From a virus: a stretch of 37,925 nucleotides of DNA. The DNA lies in the IMG/VR virus record IMGVR_UViG_3300035187_002427, positions 1 to 37,925 of that record; one strand, given 5' to 3'. The position numbers and the translations under genes are program-made. Each line of letters begins with the position of its first letter. The stretch's first letter is position 1. This document shows positions 15,118 through 21,505 of this stretch, in pieces. Below the pieces are notes generated by a model. The model did no database searches. It saw nothing but the letters and a program-made list of their open reading frames with translations, and was not told the origin of the DNA.

Positions 15118-15305
15118 TGCTCAACCTCGTATTTCATAACTTCGGCCTTTTCGACTCCGCTGGGGATGGTCATAAGACGCAAGCAGGCCCTAGCCTCTGC
15201 TTCGGTCGCAAAATACTCTTTAACGTCAAGAACGCCGTGCCTTGAGTCCCTCCATCGAAAAACGATAGCGTAAGGCTTTGGGGTGGTCGGGATATACTTG
15301 CTCAT
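15114..15305 (-). CDS. Small hypothetical protein
   Basis: A 63-residue protein: PKPYAIVFRWRDSRHGVLDVKEYF, then a helix (ATEAEARACLRLMTI) and VMKYEVEQ, a small alpha/beta fold. The ending KYEVEQ resembles the FYEVEQ end of the gene just upstream, a short similarity of doubtful meaning. Confidence 0.5.
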   Translation of the reverse strand: MSKYIPTTPKPYAIVFRWRDSRHGVLDVKEYFATEAEARACLRLMTIPSGVEKAEVMKYEVEQ

Positions 15306-15559
15306 TGTTCAACCTCGTAAAAATTGCCGTGAAATTCAATACGTTTGCCCGCTTTGGTTTTGTATGACGACCATTGGCCAGAGCCGCCGGTTCGCGTCAA
15401 ATCTTGGTAATCGATGCCGTCGAAGTGAACGGTATAGCGTTGGGGGTCGCTGGGTTCGCTGTAGCAAGGATCTGCAAGCCTTATCAGGTAAGCCACCGAA
15501 ACAACAAGAGCAAAGTAGACACTAGCCGCCCCGATATAGTCGATAATCTCGAATTTCAC
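15302..15559 (-). CDS. Small membrane protein
   Basis: An 85-residue protein with one N-terminal membrane span (AASVYFALVVSVAYLIRLA) then an outside-like domain (RYTVHFDGIDYQDLTRTGGSGQWSSYKTKAG). ATGA overlap with both neighbours. The protein is probably anchored in the inner membrane, but its partner is unknown. Confidence 0.5.
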   Translation of the reverse strand: MKFEIIDYIGAASVYFALVVSVAYLIRLADPCYSEPSDPQRYTVHFDGIDYQDLTRTGGSGQWSSYKTKAGKRIEFHGNFYEVEQ

Positions 15560-16152
15560 TCTGTCACCTCAAAGCCTTTCGCCGTGATCGTGATAGTCTG
15601 GCCGCTGGGAGTGCTAATCGTATCGCCGACCTTGAGCGCGTAGTGGCTTTGCTCGAAGCCAGGGTTTACAACCTTGATACAATCGCCGTTTGGGTTCTCG
15701 ACCGTATCGCCGACCCGCAAAACGTAGTGCTTAGGCTCAGGCTCCACAGGCTCGAGGCGTCGGCGATACCAAATGCCGTAGCTTTGGCGTCCGCCGATTG
15801 TTGCCTTATGGCTTTCATCCCATTTTCCGGTACTCGAAAAGCACTCATCCCCCGGCTTTAATTCCTCATCAGGAAGCTTCTCAAGCAACCGATACCCTGG
15901 CCCCGGATCGGGCTTGTTGGCGTGCCAGGAGGGTTCGCGGTAGACTTGGCAGTATCGCCAAGGACAGCCCGTGTTATCGATCCAGCAATTTTCTTCCGTT
16001 GAGTCGTAACCAGCAAGAAGCCAAACGGTCTTGGACCAATCTTCTTGCAAGTGATCCCGAAACCTAGCCTCAACCGTTTCGCCCTGCATCACCCGCTCGA
16101 CATCCTTCGCCGTTGCGTTGACCCAGAATGCTTCGATCTTTTCAGCGGTCAT
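15556..16152 (-). CDS. Phage accessory protein with internal repeat
   Basis: A 198-residue protein. The middle (GPGYRLLEKLPDEELKPGDECFSSTGKW) matches the YRLLE...I..GDE...W pattern common in phage accessory proteins. The C-terminus carries two copies of a 26-residue unit: HYVLRVGDTVENPNGDCIKV and HYALKVGDTISTPSGQTITI, each ending GFE. No enzyme motif seen. Overlaps the zinc-ribbon gene by 11 bases. Confidence 0.6.
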   Translation of the reverse strand: MTAEKIEAFWVNATAKDVERVMQGETVEARFRDHLQEDWSKTVWLLAGYDSTEENCWIDNTGCPWRYCQVYREPSWHANKPDPGPGYRLLEKLPDEELKPGDECFSSTGKWDESHKATIGGRQSYGIWYRRRLEPVEPEPKHYVLRVGDTVENPNGDCIKVVNPGFEQSHYALKVGDTISTPSGQTITITAKGFEVTE

Positions 16153-16495
16153 CTTTTTTCCCTCTCAGTTTACAAACCAAACAAAATGGACGACTCAGGG
16201 GCACGTTGCACTTCGAGCACCAGTAAACACTCGTCTTTTCATTGCTACCGATCGCCCGCCGTGCTTGATGGTCTTTAATGCCATCTGGTAATAGTGGCAT
16301 AGGCTCAACGGAATACGGTGTGAAATAGTTCACCCGCTCCAAGTATCGCCTTGCCCTTCGCGGAATCGTCTCCGCAAGCTTTAGCAGGATCCTGATTTTG
16401 TCGATTCCAAGATCGGTTAGCAGCTGGCACTTCGGGCATTTGTCGCGCTTTGCCGCCTCGAATGCGTCGGTGCAAATACTGCATCTTTTCGCCAT
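16142..16495 (-). CDS. Zinc-ribbon protein
   Basis: A 117-residue protein with GAGG 7 bases upstream. Cys pairs at both ends (CSIC and CPKC in the first 25 residues; CSKC and CLVC near the C-terminus) suggest two zinc ribbons, with a helical basic middle (IRILLKLAETIPRRARRYLERV). A nucleic-acid or protein-binding adaptor is likely. The start lies inside the frame of the lipoprotein paralog. Confidence 0.55.
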   Translation of the reverse strand: MAKRCSICTDAFEAAKRDKCPKCQLLTDLGIDKIRILLKLAETIPRRARRYLERVNYFTPYSVEPMPLLPDGIKDHQARRAIGSNEKTSVYWCSKCNVPLSRPFCLVCKLRGKKDDR

Positions 16496-16592
16496 TTGAA
16501 ACCTCGATTATTTCATACAATGCGGGCGACTTGCACCCTAGGAAAAAACCAAAACAACCAAGCACGCAAAAACAAAAAATACGATTAGCCAT
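16305..16592 (-). CDS. Tiny lipoprotein paralog with extended reading frame
   Basis: Starts at 16592, GGAG 11 bases upstream. Residues 1-31 match the previous lipoprotein in design: MANR, hydrophobic Cys-rich segment, lipobox FLGC (Cys20), then KSPALYEIIEV. Where the paralog stops, this frame continues for 64 residues of basic, low-complexity sequence that overlaps the next gene for 190 bases. The extension is probably the result of a lost stop codon, though the whole frame is open. Confidence 0.45.
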   Translation of the reverse strand: MANRIFCFCVLGCFGFFLGCKSPALYEIIEVSNGEKMQYLHRRIRGGKARQMPEVPAANRSWNRQNQDPAKACGDDSAKGKAILGAGELFHTVFR

Positions 16593-16606
16593 GTCACTTG
16601 AATCTC

Positions 16607-16711
16607 CTAGTAGACTTGAACGATCTCATACCGCACAGGTTGCGCCTTGCAACCTACGATGCAAACATAAACGCAACAATAAACACAAAAACAGCAAACG
16701 CGACGAACCAT
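16607..16711 (-). CDS. Tiny lipoprotein, 34 residues
   Basis: ATG at 16711 with GGAG 8 bases upstream. A basic start (MVRR), a hydrophobic Cys-rich segment and a lipobox (CIVGC, Cys21) are followed by KAQPVRYEIVQVY. It would be processed by signal peptidase II and left as a roughly 14-residue lipopeptide. The next gene has the same design (FFLGCKSPALYEIIEV), so this is a tandem duplication. Small lipoproteins of this kind include lysis lipoproteins and o-spanins, but both are usually longer. Confidence 0.5.
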   Translation of the reverse strand: MVRRVCCFCVYCCVYVCIVGCKAQPVRYEIVQVY

Positions 16712-16728
16712 AGTAGTATCTCCAGCAT
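16654..16728 (-). CDS. Tiny hydrophobic peptide, 24 residues
   Basis: ATG at 16728, AGGG 6 bases upstream; the product (MLEILLWFVAFAVFV, then FIVAFMFAS) is one membrane span. Its second and third codons contain the GGAG that serves the overlapping lipoprotein start at 16711, so this frame may act mainly by translating through that site. Confidence 0.35.
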   Translation of the reverse strand: MLEILLWFVAFAVFVFIVAFMFAS

Positions 16729-16739
16729 GTTTAACCCTT

Positions 16740-16949
16740 TCATTTCTCGACGACAATTTCAAACCTAATCGCCTCTGGAAACTTTGCCGGATCAATGCCC
16801 GCATGAGCAACCCCAAGCAATCCGCTCATCATGCTGAGCGTGCAAGTCTCATCGATCCGAGGATCGACGCTATGAACCTGCTTTTCGCTCATGATGCAAA
16901 TGTCCCTGTGGTAGCCATCTGCATTGAAAGCTCGTACTGTAACCTTCAT
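16740..16949 (-). CDS. Small hypothetical protein
   Basis: A 69-residue protein; of two adjacent ATGs the one at 16949 is 7 bases from GGAGG and is preferred. Sequence: KVTVRAFNADGYHRDICIMS, VDPRIDETCTLSMMSGLLGVAHAG, then AIRFEIVVEK. It looks like a small alpha/beta domain. No family recognised. Confidence 0.5.
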   Translation of the reverse strand: MKVTVRAFNADGYHRDICIMSEKQVHSVDPRIDETCTLSMMSGLLGVAHAGIDPAKFPEAIRFEIVVEK

Positions 16950-16990
16950 CATTCAACCTCCATACGCCGCCCCGAAATGGGTTGGCAAAA

Positions 16991-17082
16991 GCCCCGAGAG
17001 GGATTTGAACCCTCGCCTTCCGTGCCTACACTAGCTCAATGAGCCGAAGGCACGGCTGTTCCGCCGCAATAACTTCCAGGGC
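16991..17082 (-). tRNA. tRNA-like RNA with enlarged anticodon arm
   Basis: Bases 17014-16998 form a canonical T arm (GAGGG-TTCAAAT-CCCTC). The flanking TCGGGGC pairs with GCCCTGG at 17082-17076 as a 7-bp acceptor stem (two G-T pairs). A 3-bp D stem (GTT/AAC) with GG in the loop and a 5-base variable loop fit. The anticodon arm is a 7-bp stem (CCGTGCC/GGCACGG) with a 22-base loop that holds another small hairpin, about 19 bases more than a normal arm. No CCA is encoded. It may be a degenerate or non-decoding tRNA mimic, or only a tRNA 3' end kept as an attachment site. A 29-codon frame at 17036-17125 overlaps it and is probably chance. Confidence 0.45.
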
Positions 17083-17160
17083 AAAAAACCAGCCTCGCAA
17101 ACACCTGCTTATCTGGTCTTGTCATTTTTCACCATTCGCCTTTCTTGCGGGGTGTTCCGC

Positions 17161-17236
17161 AAAATCAAAAGGATCGGGCAGGATTGGTTACCTGCTTGGC
17201 GTGGGATACTCGATGTTCCGACCACGCCGCCGATCC
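17161..17236 (-). ncRNA. Structured RNA element A (three-way junction)
   Basis: Base pairing gives a compact three-way junction: closing stem GGATCGG with CCGATCC (17236-17230 with 17177-17171), hairpin GGCGTGG with CCACGCC (17228-17222 with 17204-17198) and hairpin GCAGG with CCTGC (17195-17191 with 17182-17178). TTTTGATTTT follows. It starts 8 bases beyond the stop of the 96-residue gene. The rest of 17083-17160 holds no convincing gene. Confidence 0.6.
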
Positions 17237-17253
17237 TGGTTCGCTATTCCGCT
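17222..17253. repeat. 32-bp direct repeat, copy A
   Basis: Identical to 17649-17680. It holds the final codons and stop of the 96-residue gene and the first strand of RNA element A. Confidence 0.85.
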
Positions 17254-17534
17254 CGCCTTATCTCCTGGCCTAAAGGATTGGAATGTTCGCTTGCCGCTTT
17301 TATCATCGCATCGGCATAGGCGAATTTTGCTTTTTCTCGCGACAAGCAGTCTGTCTTGCAACCTGTCTTCGGAGATATCTTGCCACCCAAATGCTCTTCA
17401 ATGTCGCGCTCGCTTGCGTGAGCCGCAAAGTAATCCCGTAAACTCATGCCGCTAGAGCCGTATTGAACCTGACCGTTTGGGTGGTAGGTGTCGTGCACCG
17501 GGAACGCTGGCCCGCCGTCGTTAATTCGACTCAT
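17244..17534 (-). CDS. Conserved small phage protein (GGPAFP type)
   Basis: A 96-residue protein with INDGGPAFPVHD at the start and GMSLRDYFAAHA at residues 29-40, a combination widespread in small phage proteins of unknown function. The C-terminus is helical (SREKAKFAYADAMIKAASEH). The gene lies between the two copies of a 32-bp repeat, with its own stop inside copy A, so it may have been copied in together with the RNA element. Confidence 0.7.
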   Translation of the reverse strand: MSRINDGGPAFPVHDTYHPNGQVQYGSSGMSLRDYFAAHASERDIEEHLGGKISPKTGCKTDCLSREKAKFAYADAMIKAASEHSNPLGQEIRRAE

Positions 17535-17556
17535 CTCTCTAAACTCCTTAATTGCT

Positions 17557-17662
17557 AAAAATAAAAAGATCGGCGGGATTACATTTTAGCCGCTACCGCT
17601 GGGATCAACCTTGGCAGTGGAATCCTACGCTATCTAGCGTGACTTTCGCCACGCCGCCGATC
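17557..17662 (-). ncRNA. Structured RNA element B with U-tract
   Basis: Starts just past the stop of the putative annealing gene. A perfect 9-bp closing stem (17662-17654 with 17576-17568, GATCGGCGG with CCGCCGATC) holds a 7-bp hairpin with GAAA loop (17654-17648 with 17643-17637) and a longer imperfect hairpin (CTGCC with GGTAG). It ends in TTTTTATTTTT. It shares its 5' end and closing-stem sequence with element A, but the inside differs. Could end transcription or be a stable small RNA. Confidence 0.55.
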
Positions 17663-17680
17663 CTGGTTCGCTATTCCGCT
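17649..17680. repeat. 32-bp direct repeat, copy B
   Basis: Identical over 32 bases to 17222-17253. It covers the last codon and stop of the putative annealing gene and the first strand of RNA element B. Confidence 0.85.
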
Positions 17681-18450
17681 GGCCCCTTCGGAGTCAGTCT
17701 GTTTTTCGGTGCGTCAACATCCGAACGGCTCAAAATGCGATCCGCTCCGATGCCCTCGTCCTTCATTGCGGTTGCGCACCCTCGAAGAAAAACAAGGTCG
17801 TCTATCGTGATATCCTCGACGCCTTTTTTGTCGATGCAAGCCAAAACCATCGCCTCGGTTGCACCGGCTTTTTTCCAAAAGTCCATGCACTTCTCGCGCT
17901 GCTTGTCCATCGTCAGCCCCTTGCCGACCGATGCCGATTTAGCTTCATCGAGGATGTCGCTCCAAAAGGCCCTCGGGACCACCTTGAAAATCGCTTCACG
18001 CAAGGCGATAGAACAAGCCGCTCGCCCTGTCACCTGAACCATATCGTCGCCGAATCGCTGTCCGTTTTTGTTCGTGATCCTACGCCGAACCTCGATTGAT
18101 GCCGAAATGTTTTTTTCGTAGTCGTAACAAATGCCCTGCGCGGTAATCCACTTATCATCCTCCGAGACAATCCGAGCCCCATAGGAAAGATTGCCCCATG
18201 ATGCCGCTACAATCTCAGCCATGCGAACCGAAGGCCCCTCAATCGCCTTATCGGCCCTTGGAAGAACGTAAAAGCATTGCCCTGCCGTTTCCTCATCGAG
18301 CGTTGCAAGCTCTCTGGTTTGGTTCTTAAATGCCTTCACGGACCTAGGGAACTTCTTGGCTGTCGCCACTTTCATTTCGTGTTCGGATCGCTGGGCTATG
18401 ATCGCCGTGGATTCGGTCGCGACAATTTCACCTTCGATAACTTCGTTCAT
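17671..18450 (-). CDS. Putative single-strand annealing protein
   Basis: A 259-residue protein next to a RecE-type nuclease. The N-terminal 50 residues are polar; the core reads SVRMAEIVAASWGNLSYGARIV, then ITAQGICYDYEKNISASIEVRRRI and VTGRAACSIALREAIFKVVPRAFW, a mixed alpha/beta fold. The C-terminal third is acidic, typical of an oligomer-forming annealing protein tail. It is widespread in phages beside exonucleases, but I cannot place it in RecT, Erf or Rad52 families from text alone. The last bases lie inside a 32-bp repeat. Confidence 0.6.
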   Translation of the reverse strand: MNEVIEGEIVATESTAIIAQRSEHEMKVATAKKFPRSVKAFKNQTRELATLDEETAGQCFYVLPRADKAIEGPSVRMAEIVAASWGNLSYGARIVSEDDKWITAQGICYDYEKNISASIEVRRRITNKNGQRFGDDMVQVTGRAACSIALREAIFKVVPRAFWSDILDEAKSASVGKGLTMDKQREKCMDFWKKAGATEAMVLACIDKKGVEDITIDDLVFLRGCATAMKDEGIGADRILSRSDVDAPKNRLTPKGPAE

Positions 18451-18467
18451 ATAATTCGTTCTCCTGG

Positions 18468-19439
18468 TTAAAATCTTCGACCGGGCAACCGCAAAGGCTC
18501 AATGTCTTTGCTATAGGATCGCGTCCAATCGTTGTCTGTAATTCGCTGCAAGTACTCAGCGACAAGTTTTTTTGTATTCGTTTCGCCCGATTTCATTGTG
18601 TCTTCTTCTGCTTCAAAAACCACGGCTGTTGGCGGTATGCCCCGCGTCGATGGTTTTGGCTTTTCGACGACGGCGAAAAAGAATCGGTATCGTTTCCCGG
18701 TTGCTTGGTAAATCGCCTCTCTGTAAATGTAAGCTTGGTTGTCATAGCAAAGATCCTGAGCGGACCAATTCCACTTCCACGGCCGCGCATCGTCGGTCGT
18801 TTTGATGTCCACGACCCATTCCTCAGAGTCGATAACGCAATCTAACCGAGCTTTGAAGCGATGCCCAAACAAATCAAAATGATGCTCCACTTCGACTCGC
18901 CGAGGTTGCGCCATGATGGCTGCGAACTGCGGGTGGTTATTGAGTGCCTGGACGCAAGCCACGGCGTCGGCGTGATCCTGTTCGTCGAGGACCGTTTTGC
19001 CCTTAACCAATTGAGCGTAATCGTGAGCAATCTCGATAGCCTCTGGATCGACAATCACCAATCCGTTTCGCTTGCAATCGGCCTCAAAATTAGCCCATTG
19101 CGTCTTGCCTAGATTGGTTCGCCGGTTGACCCCTTCAGGCTTACCGGCCCACGGAATGATTTTGCCCTCGTTGTTCTTATCGAGCAACCAAGCCGCAATC
19201 TGTCCCGCCGTCGAATTGGCCGATAGCACCTTCTCGACGACAACAAACCGCTCATCGAACTTCTCAGGCTCAAGGGCTAGGCAATGAACCGCATGACCCA
19301 TAGCGAACGCTGCCGAGTCTTTTGGCGGTAGGCTTGGCGGATCGTCAACATACCGCATTTTGCATTCCATCGGATTTTGAGCCAGACAGGATAGCATCGA
19401 ATGCGAGAGGGCCTTGATCTGGTAATAGTCACTCCCCAT
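18468..19439 (-). CDS. RecE-type PD-(D/E)XK exonuclease
   Basis: A 323-residue protein of the phage RecE-like/exonuclease VIII C-terminal nuclease family. Visible motifs: GHAVHCLALEP (residues 48-58), where His begins the active site; EVEHHF (E184); FKARLDCVID (D200); and VVDIKTT (D211, K213), the D-x-K core. Such enzymes digest 5' strands at DNA ends to leave 3' tails for an annealing protein. The next gene, 17 bases on, is a likely annealing partner, as in phage recombination pairs. Confidence 0.85.
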   Translation of the reverse strand: MGSDYYQIKALSHSMLSCLAQNPMECKMRYVDDPPSLPPKDSAAFAMGHAVHCLALEPEKFDERFVVVEKVLSANSTAGQIAAWLLDKNNEGKIIPWAGKPEGVNRRTNLGKTQWANFEADCKRNGLVIVDPEAIEIAHDYAQLVKGKTVLDEQDHADAVACVQALNNHPQFAAIMAQPRRVEVEHHFDLFGHRFKARLDCVIDSEEWVVDIKTTDDARPWKWNWSAQDLCYDNQAYIYREAIYQATGKRYRFFFAVVEKPKPSTRGIPPTAVVFEAEEDTMKSGETNTKKLVAEYLQRITDNDWTRSYSKDIEPLRLPGRRF

Positions 19440-19524
19440 AAATCACCTCTGAAAAAATAGCCAAAAGAATTGCAACAACTCCACCGGCAAACATTGCTCG
19501 GCAGATCTCGACGGTATCAATCAT
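19429..19524 (-). CDS. Tiny membrane peptide, 31 residues
   Basis: Overlaps the end of the 28-residue frame by 8 bases and the start of the exonuclease gene by 11. The product (MIDTVEICRAMF, then AGGVVAILLAIFSEVIYGE) is a single membrane-spanning segment. Kept because the chain of overlaps is unbroken, but the evidence is thin. Confidence 0.35.
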   Translation of the reverse strand: MIDTVEICRAMFAGGVVAILLAIFSEVIYGE

Positions 19525-19603
19525 CCATGAGCCCCCATAGCACCATTCCGCAACCGAAGGAGCAACCGAGGACAAAGCCAGTTAGGACAAGTAGGATTGC
19601 CAT
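19517..19603 (-). CDS. Tiny membrane peptide, 28 residues
   Basis: Starts by TAATG overlap with the previous stop: MAILLVLTGFVLGCSFGCGM followed by VLWGLMDD. It is a single hydrophobic segment with two Cys and a short acidic tail. Coupling and the regular run of overlaps into the next tiny frame suggest it is translated. Possible regulator of membrane or lysis proteins; not proven. Confidence 0.35.
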   Translation of the reverse strand: MAILLVLTGFVLGCSFGCGMVLWGLMDD

Positions 19604-20049
19604 TACCTGAACTCCACATCGACAGCCCGATCCATCATGTGCAGGAAGCCGAACTTTTTAATCCGGTTCGCCATCTTTTCCCATGCGTCGATAGTTCGCT
19701 GCTTAGGGTATTTCTTGTCCATGATTCGAGCAACTTCCGAAGGCCCTCGACCCTCCGAGACATGCGAATCCACTTCGGTCAACTCATCGCGGGTGTATCG
19801 CATAAAATTGCGTGCTGGCTTCGCTGCCACCTTCGCCGCTTTGGGTTGCTCTTGCGCTAGCCTTGCTGATATCTTGGCCTGTACGCTTTCCTGGCCCATC
19901 AAAAGCTTTTTGGCTGACTCTAGCCTTTCGCCGAACGTCGAAACCTTCGTAGGCTCAACCTCCCCCGTCTCAATCCAGTATTCCGCACAGAGTCGCTGCC
20001 ACTCAGGGGGCCACGCTTGGAACTGTTTTAACGCCTCGAATTTATTCAC
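19603..20049 (-). CDS. Hypothetical protein with C-terminal HTH-like region
   Basis: A 148-residue protein. The N-terminus (ALKQFQAWPPEWQRLCAEYWIETGEV) is helical, the middle is Ala/Lys-rich and flexible, and the C-terminus (YTRDELTEVDSHVSEGRGPSEVARIMDKKYPKQRTIDAWEKMANR) fits a helix-turn-helix with a recognition helix after QRT. A DNA-binding role is possible. The stop overlaps a tiny membrane gene (TAATG). Confidence 0.5.
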   Translation of the reverse strand: MNKFEALKQFQAWPPEWQRLCAEYWIETGEVEPTKVSTFGERLESAKKLLMGQESVQAKISARLAQEQPKAAKVAAKPARNFMRYTRDELTEVDSHVSEGRGPSEVARIMDKKYPKQRTIDAWEKMANRIKKFGFLHMMDRAVDVEFR

Positions 20050-20260
20050 AACGCACCTCCAATTCGCTCATCTTGTCGCTGATCGCCACGCGAATCGCCC
20101 TGACTTCACTCAGGCACTCATCAATGCGATCGAAGATTTCATCCAGTTCGCTTACGTTCAGTCCGCAGTCCTCGAATGCGTTTAGGTTTCGCTCCAGGTT
20201 GTCAACTGCCCGTTCTAGGCTAGCGTGTCGACGCCTCAAAAAAGTAATCTCGTTTTGCAT
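20042..20260 (-). CDS. Coiled-coil protein
   Basis: A 72-residue, almost wholly helical protein with heptad spacing (FLRRRHASLERAVDNLERNL, then VSELDEIFDRIDECLSEVRAI). Probably a dimeric coiled coil. It overlaps the next gene by 8 bases. Function unknown. Confidence 0.5.
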   Translation of the reverse strand: MQNEITFLRRRHASLERAVDNLERNLNAFEDCGLNVSELDEIFDRIDECLSEVRAIRVAISDKMSELEVRCE

Positions 20261-20281
20261 CTCAACTTCTCCAAAAAAAGG

Positions 20282-20671
20282 TTAAACAACTTCCAATTCA
20301 ATCCTAAGTAACGCTGCATCCTCGGCATCGATGGGGCCGCAGTTGGCCTCCCATTTCACGCCGCTCGCAAGACCCAAGCCCGATACCATTCGCTCGGCTA
20401 GTGCTTCCGCTGCCCTTACGCCAGGGTCGGAGGATACGCCAACAAAAACCGCATCGAGCATGCCCCGAAAGGGGCTATCGTAAATGTGAAGGTTGTACCA
20501 TCGACCAGCAACAACGCCGTTAGGTGCCGAGTAGTGATCGAACGTGCATTTCGCTACCCGCGTAATCCGAGTCCGGTCTTTCGGCTTTTGTTTCAGCCAT
20601 CTCCCGTTAGGTGCCTTGGTCCGCTTTCGCTGCTTACGCCGAGCCACGACCAACAAATAAAACTCATCCAT
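20282..20671 (-). CDS. Hypothetical basic protein
   Basis: Start at 20671, with GAGG about 8 bases upstream, giving 129 residues. A basic N-terminal third (VVARRKQRKRTKAPNGRWLKQKPKDR) is followed by an alpha/beta part (WYNLHIYDSPFRGMLDAVFVGVSSDP). No catalytic motif recognised. Confidence 0.5.
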   Translation of the reverse strand: MDEFYLLVVARRKQRKRTKAPNGRWLKQKPKDRTRITRVAKCTFDHYSAPNGVVAGRWYNLHIYDSPFRGMLDAVFVGVSSDPGVRAAEALAERMVSGLGLASGVKWEANCGPIDAEDAALLRIELEVV

Positions 20672-20921
20672 TGGCCCTACCTCGCTTTCGTTTGATCGCT
20701 GGAGCGTCCTTGAGGTTGTAGCGGACCGGCCGCCCTCTACCGCGATCTGGGATCGATGCAAGCGTCTCCTTGCGGTTTAGCCTAAGGATCCAAATTGCTC
20801 TGTCTACAATCGCCAACCCAACGAACGCCGATTTCTCGACGCCCTCAGCCTCCGCCGCTTCGCTTAGTAGCTCCGCAATGCGTAGGGGTTGCGTTGTGTT
20901 TACGTTGACCGTGTTACTCAT
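20664..20921 (-). CDS. Small DNA-binding-like protein
   Basis: I start at 20921 (GGAG 9 bases upstream), giving 85 residues. It has a short N-terminal strand (NTVNVNTTQPLRI), a helix pair (AELLSEAAEAEGVEKSAFVGLAIVDRAIWI) resembling a ribbon-helix-helix fold, and a very basic tail (GRGRPVRYNLKDAPAIKRKRGR). The pattern suggests a small transcriptional regulator, but target and family are unknown. Confidence 0.5.
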   Translation of the reverse strand: MSNTVNVNTTQPLRIAELLSEAAEAEGVEKSAFVGLAIVDRAIWILRLNRKETLASIPDRGRGRPVRYNLKDAPAIKRKRGRANG

Positions 20922-21300
20922 CAATGCAAACTCCAAAGGGGGTTCCGTCGGCAAATTCAAATAGCCTAAAAGCGTCAACCATTGCGTGGCGAATAATTGT
21001 GCTTCCAGCCGCAACGTAAACTCCAAGCTTGCTAGTGCTAACCACGCTATCGAAGCCCGTCCCGTCCTTTAAGCGAATTGGCTTGCCCCAGTGAGGTAAA
21101 TACTCGTCCGCATCCTTAAAATGTCGATAGCGTGCGGGCTTCTCGATCTTGCGGATGATGCAAACGCGATAAACAGTCCGCACCACAATCAAATGCGGCT
21201 CTCCTTCGGGGCTGACGCAATGCTCCCCTGGTTCGCCGAACCTGCTTACATGCTCGACTTCCCACCCCTCTGGTACGCCCGGTATTTGATTGCTACTCAT
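20914..21300 (-). CDS. Hypothetical accessory protein
   Basis: A 128-residue protein. The N-terminal third (IPGVPEGWEVEHVSRFGEPGEHCV) and the middle WGKPIRLKDGTGFDSVV read as beta strands; the end is VDAFRLFEFADGTPFGVCIDE. Phrases of the type GEHCVSPEGEPHLI recur in small phage accessory proteins of unknown function. It overlaps the next gene by 8 bases. Confidence 0.5.
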   Translation of the reverse strand: MSSNQIPGVPEGWEVEHVSRFGEPGEHCVSPEGEPHLIVVRTVYRVCIIRKIEKPARYRHFKDADEYLPHWGKPIRLKDGTGFDSVVSTSKLGVYVAAGSTIIRHAMVDAFRLFEFADGTPFGVCIDE

Positions 21301-21505
21301 TTTCCTTGGCCTCCTGTGTTGCCGGTACGTAGTGCCAGTTGTCGCCGCTGATTTGCATCTGTCCGATCCTTGGATTCTCTAGCCCGTCAGAGACGTCGAG
21401 ACTGCCAATTAAAGTTAAGTCGTGCGAGTGATCGCATTGAAACTTTTCGATCGCGTCCAAAAGTTCCGCGATTGCCCTAAGTTCGTTCGCTGAATGATCT
21501 GCCAT
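21293..21505 (-). CDS. Small hypothetical protein
   Basis: A 70-residue protein: an N-terminal acidic helix (ANELRAIAELLDAIEKFQCDH) then a beta part (LTLIGSLDVSDG, IGQMQISGDNWHYVPAT). No family recognised. It is translationally coupled to its neighbours on both sides. Confidence 0.5.
   Translation of the reverse strand: MADHSANELRAIAELLDAIEKFQCDHSHDLTLIGSLDVSDGLENPRIGQMQISGDNWHYVPATQEAKENE

Noticed and set aside
16991-17082. A normal long-variable-arm (Leu/Ser type) tRNA
   Set aside because: Fitting it that way gives a 6-base anticodon loop and no variable-arm hairpin; the fold with an enlarged anticodon arm pairs better.
17036-17125. 29-codon minus-strand frame over the tRNA-like RNA
   Set aside because: No ribosome site at a proper distance and no pattern in the product; probably chance.
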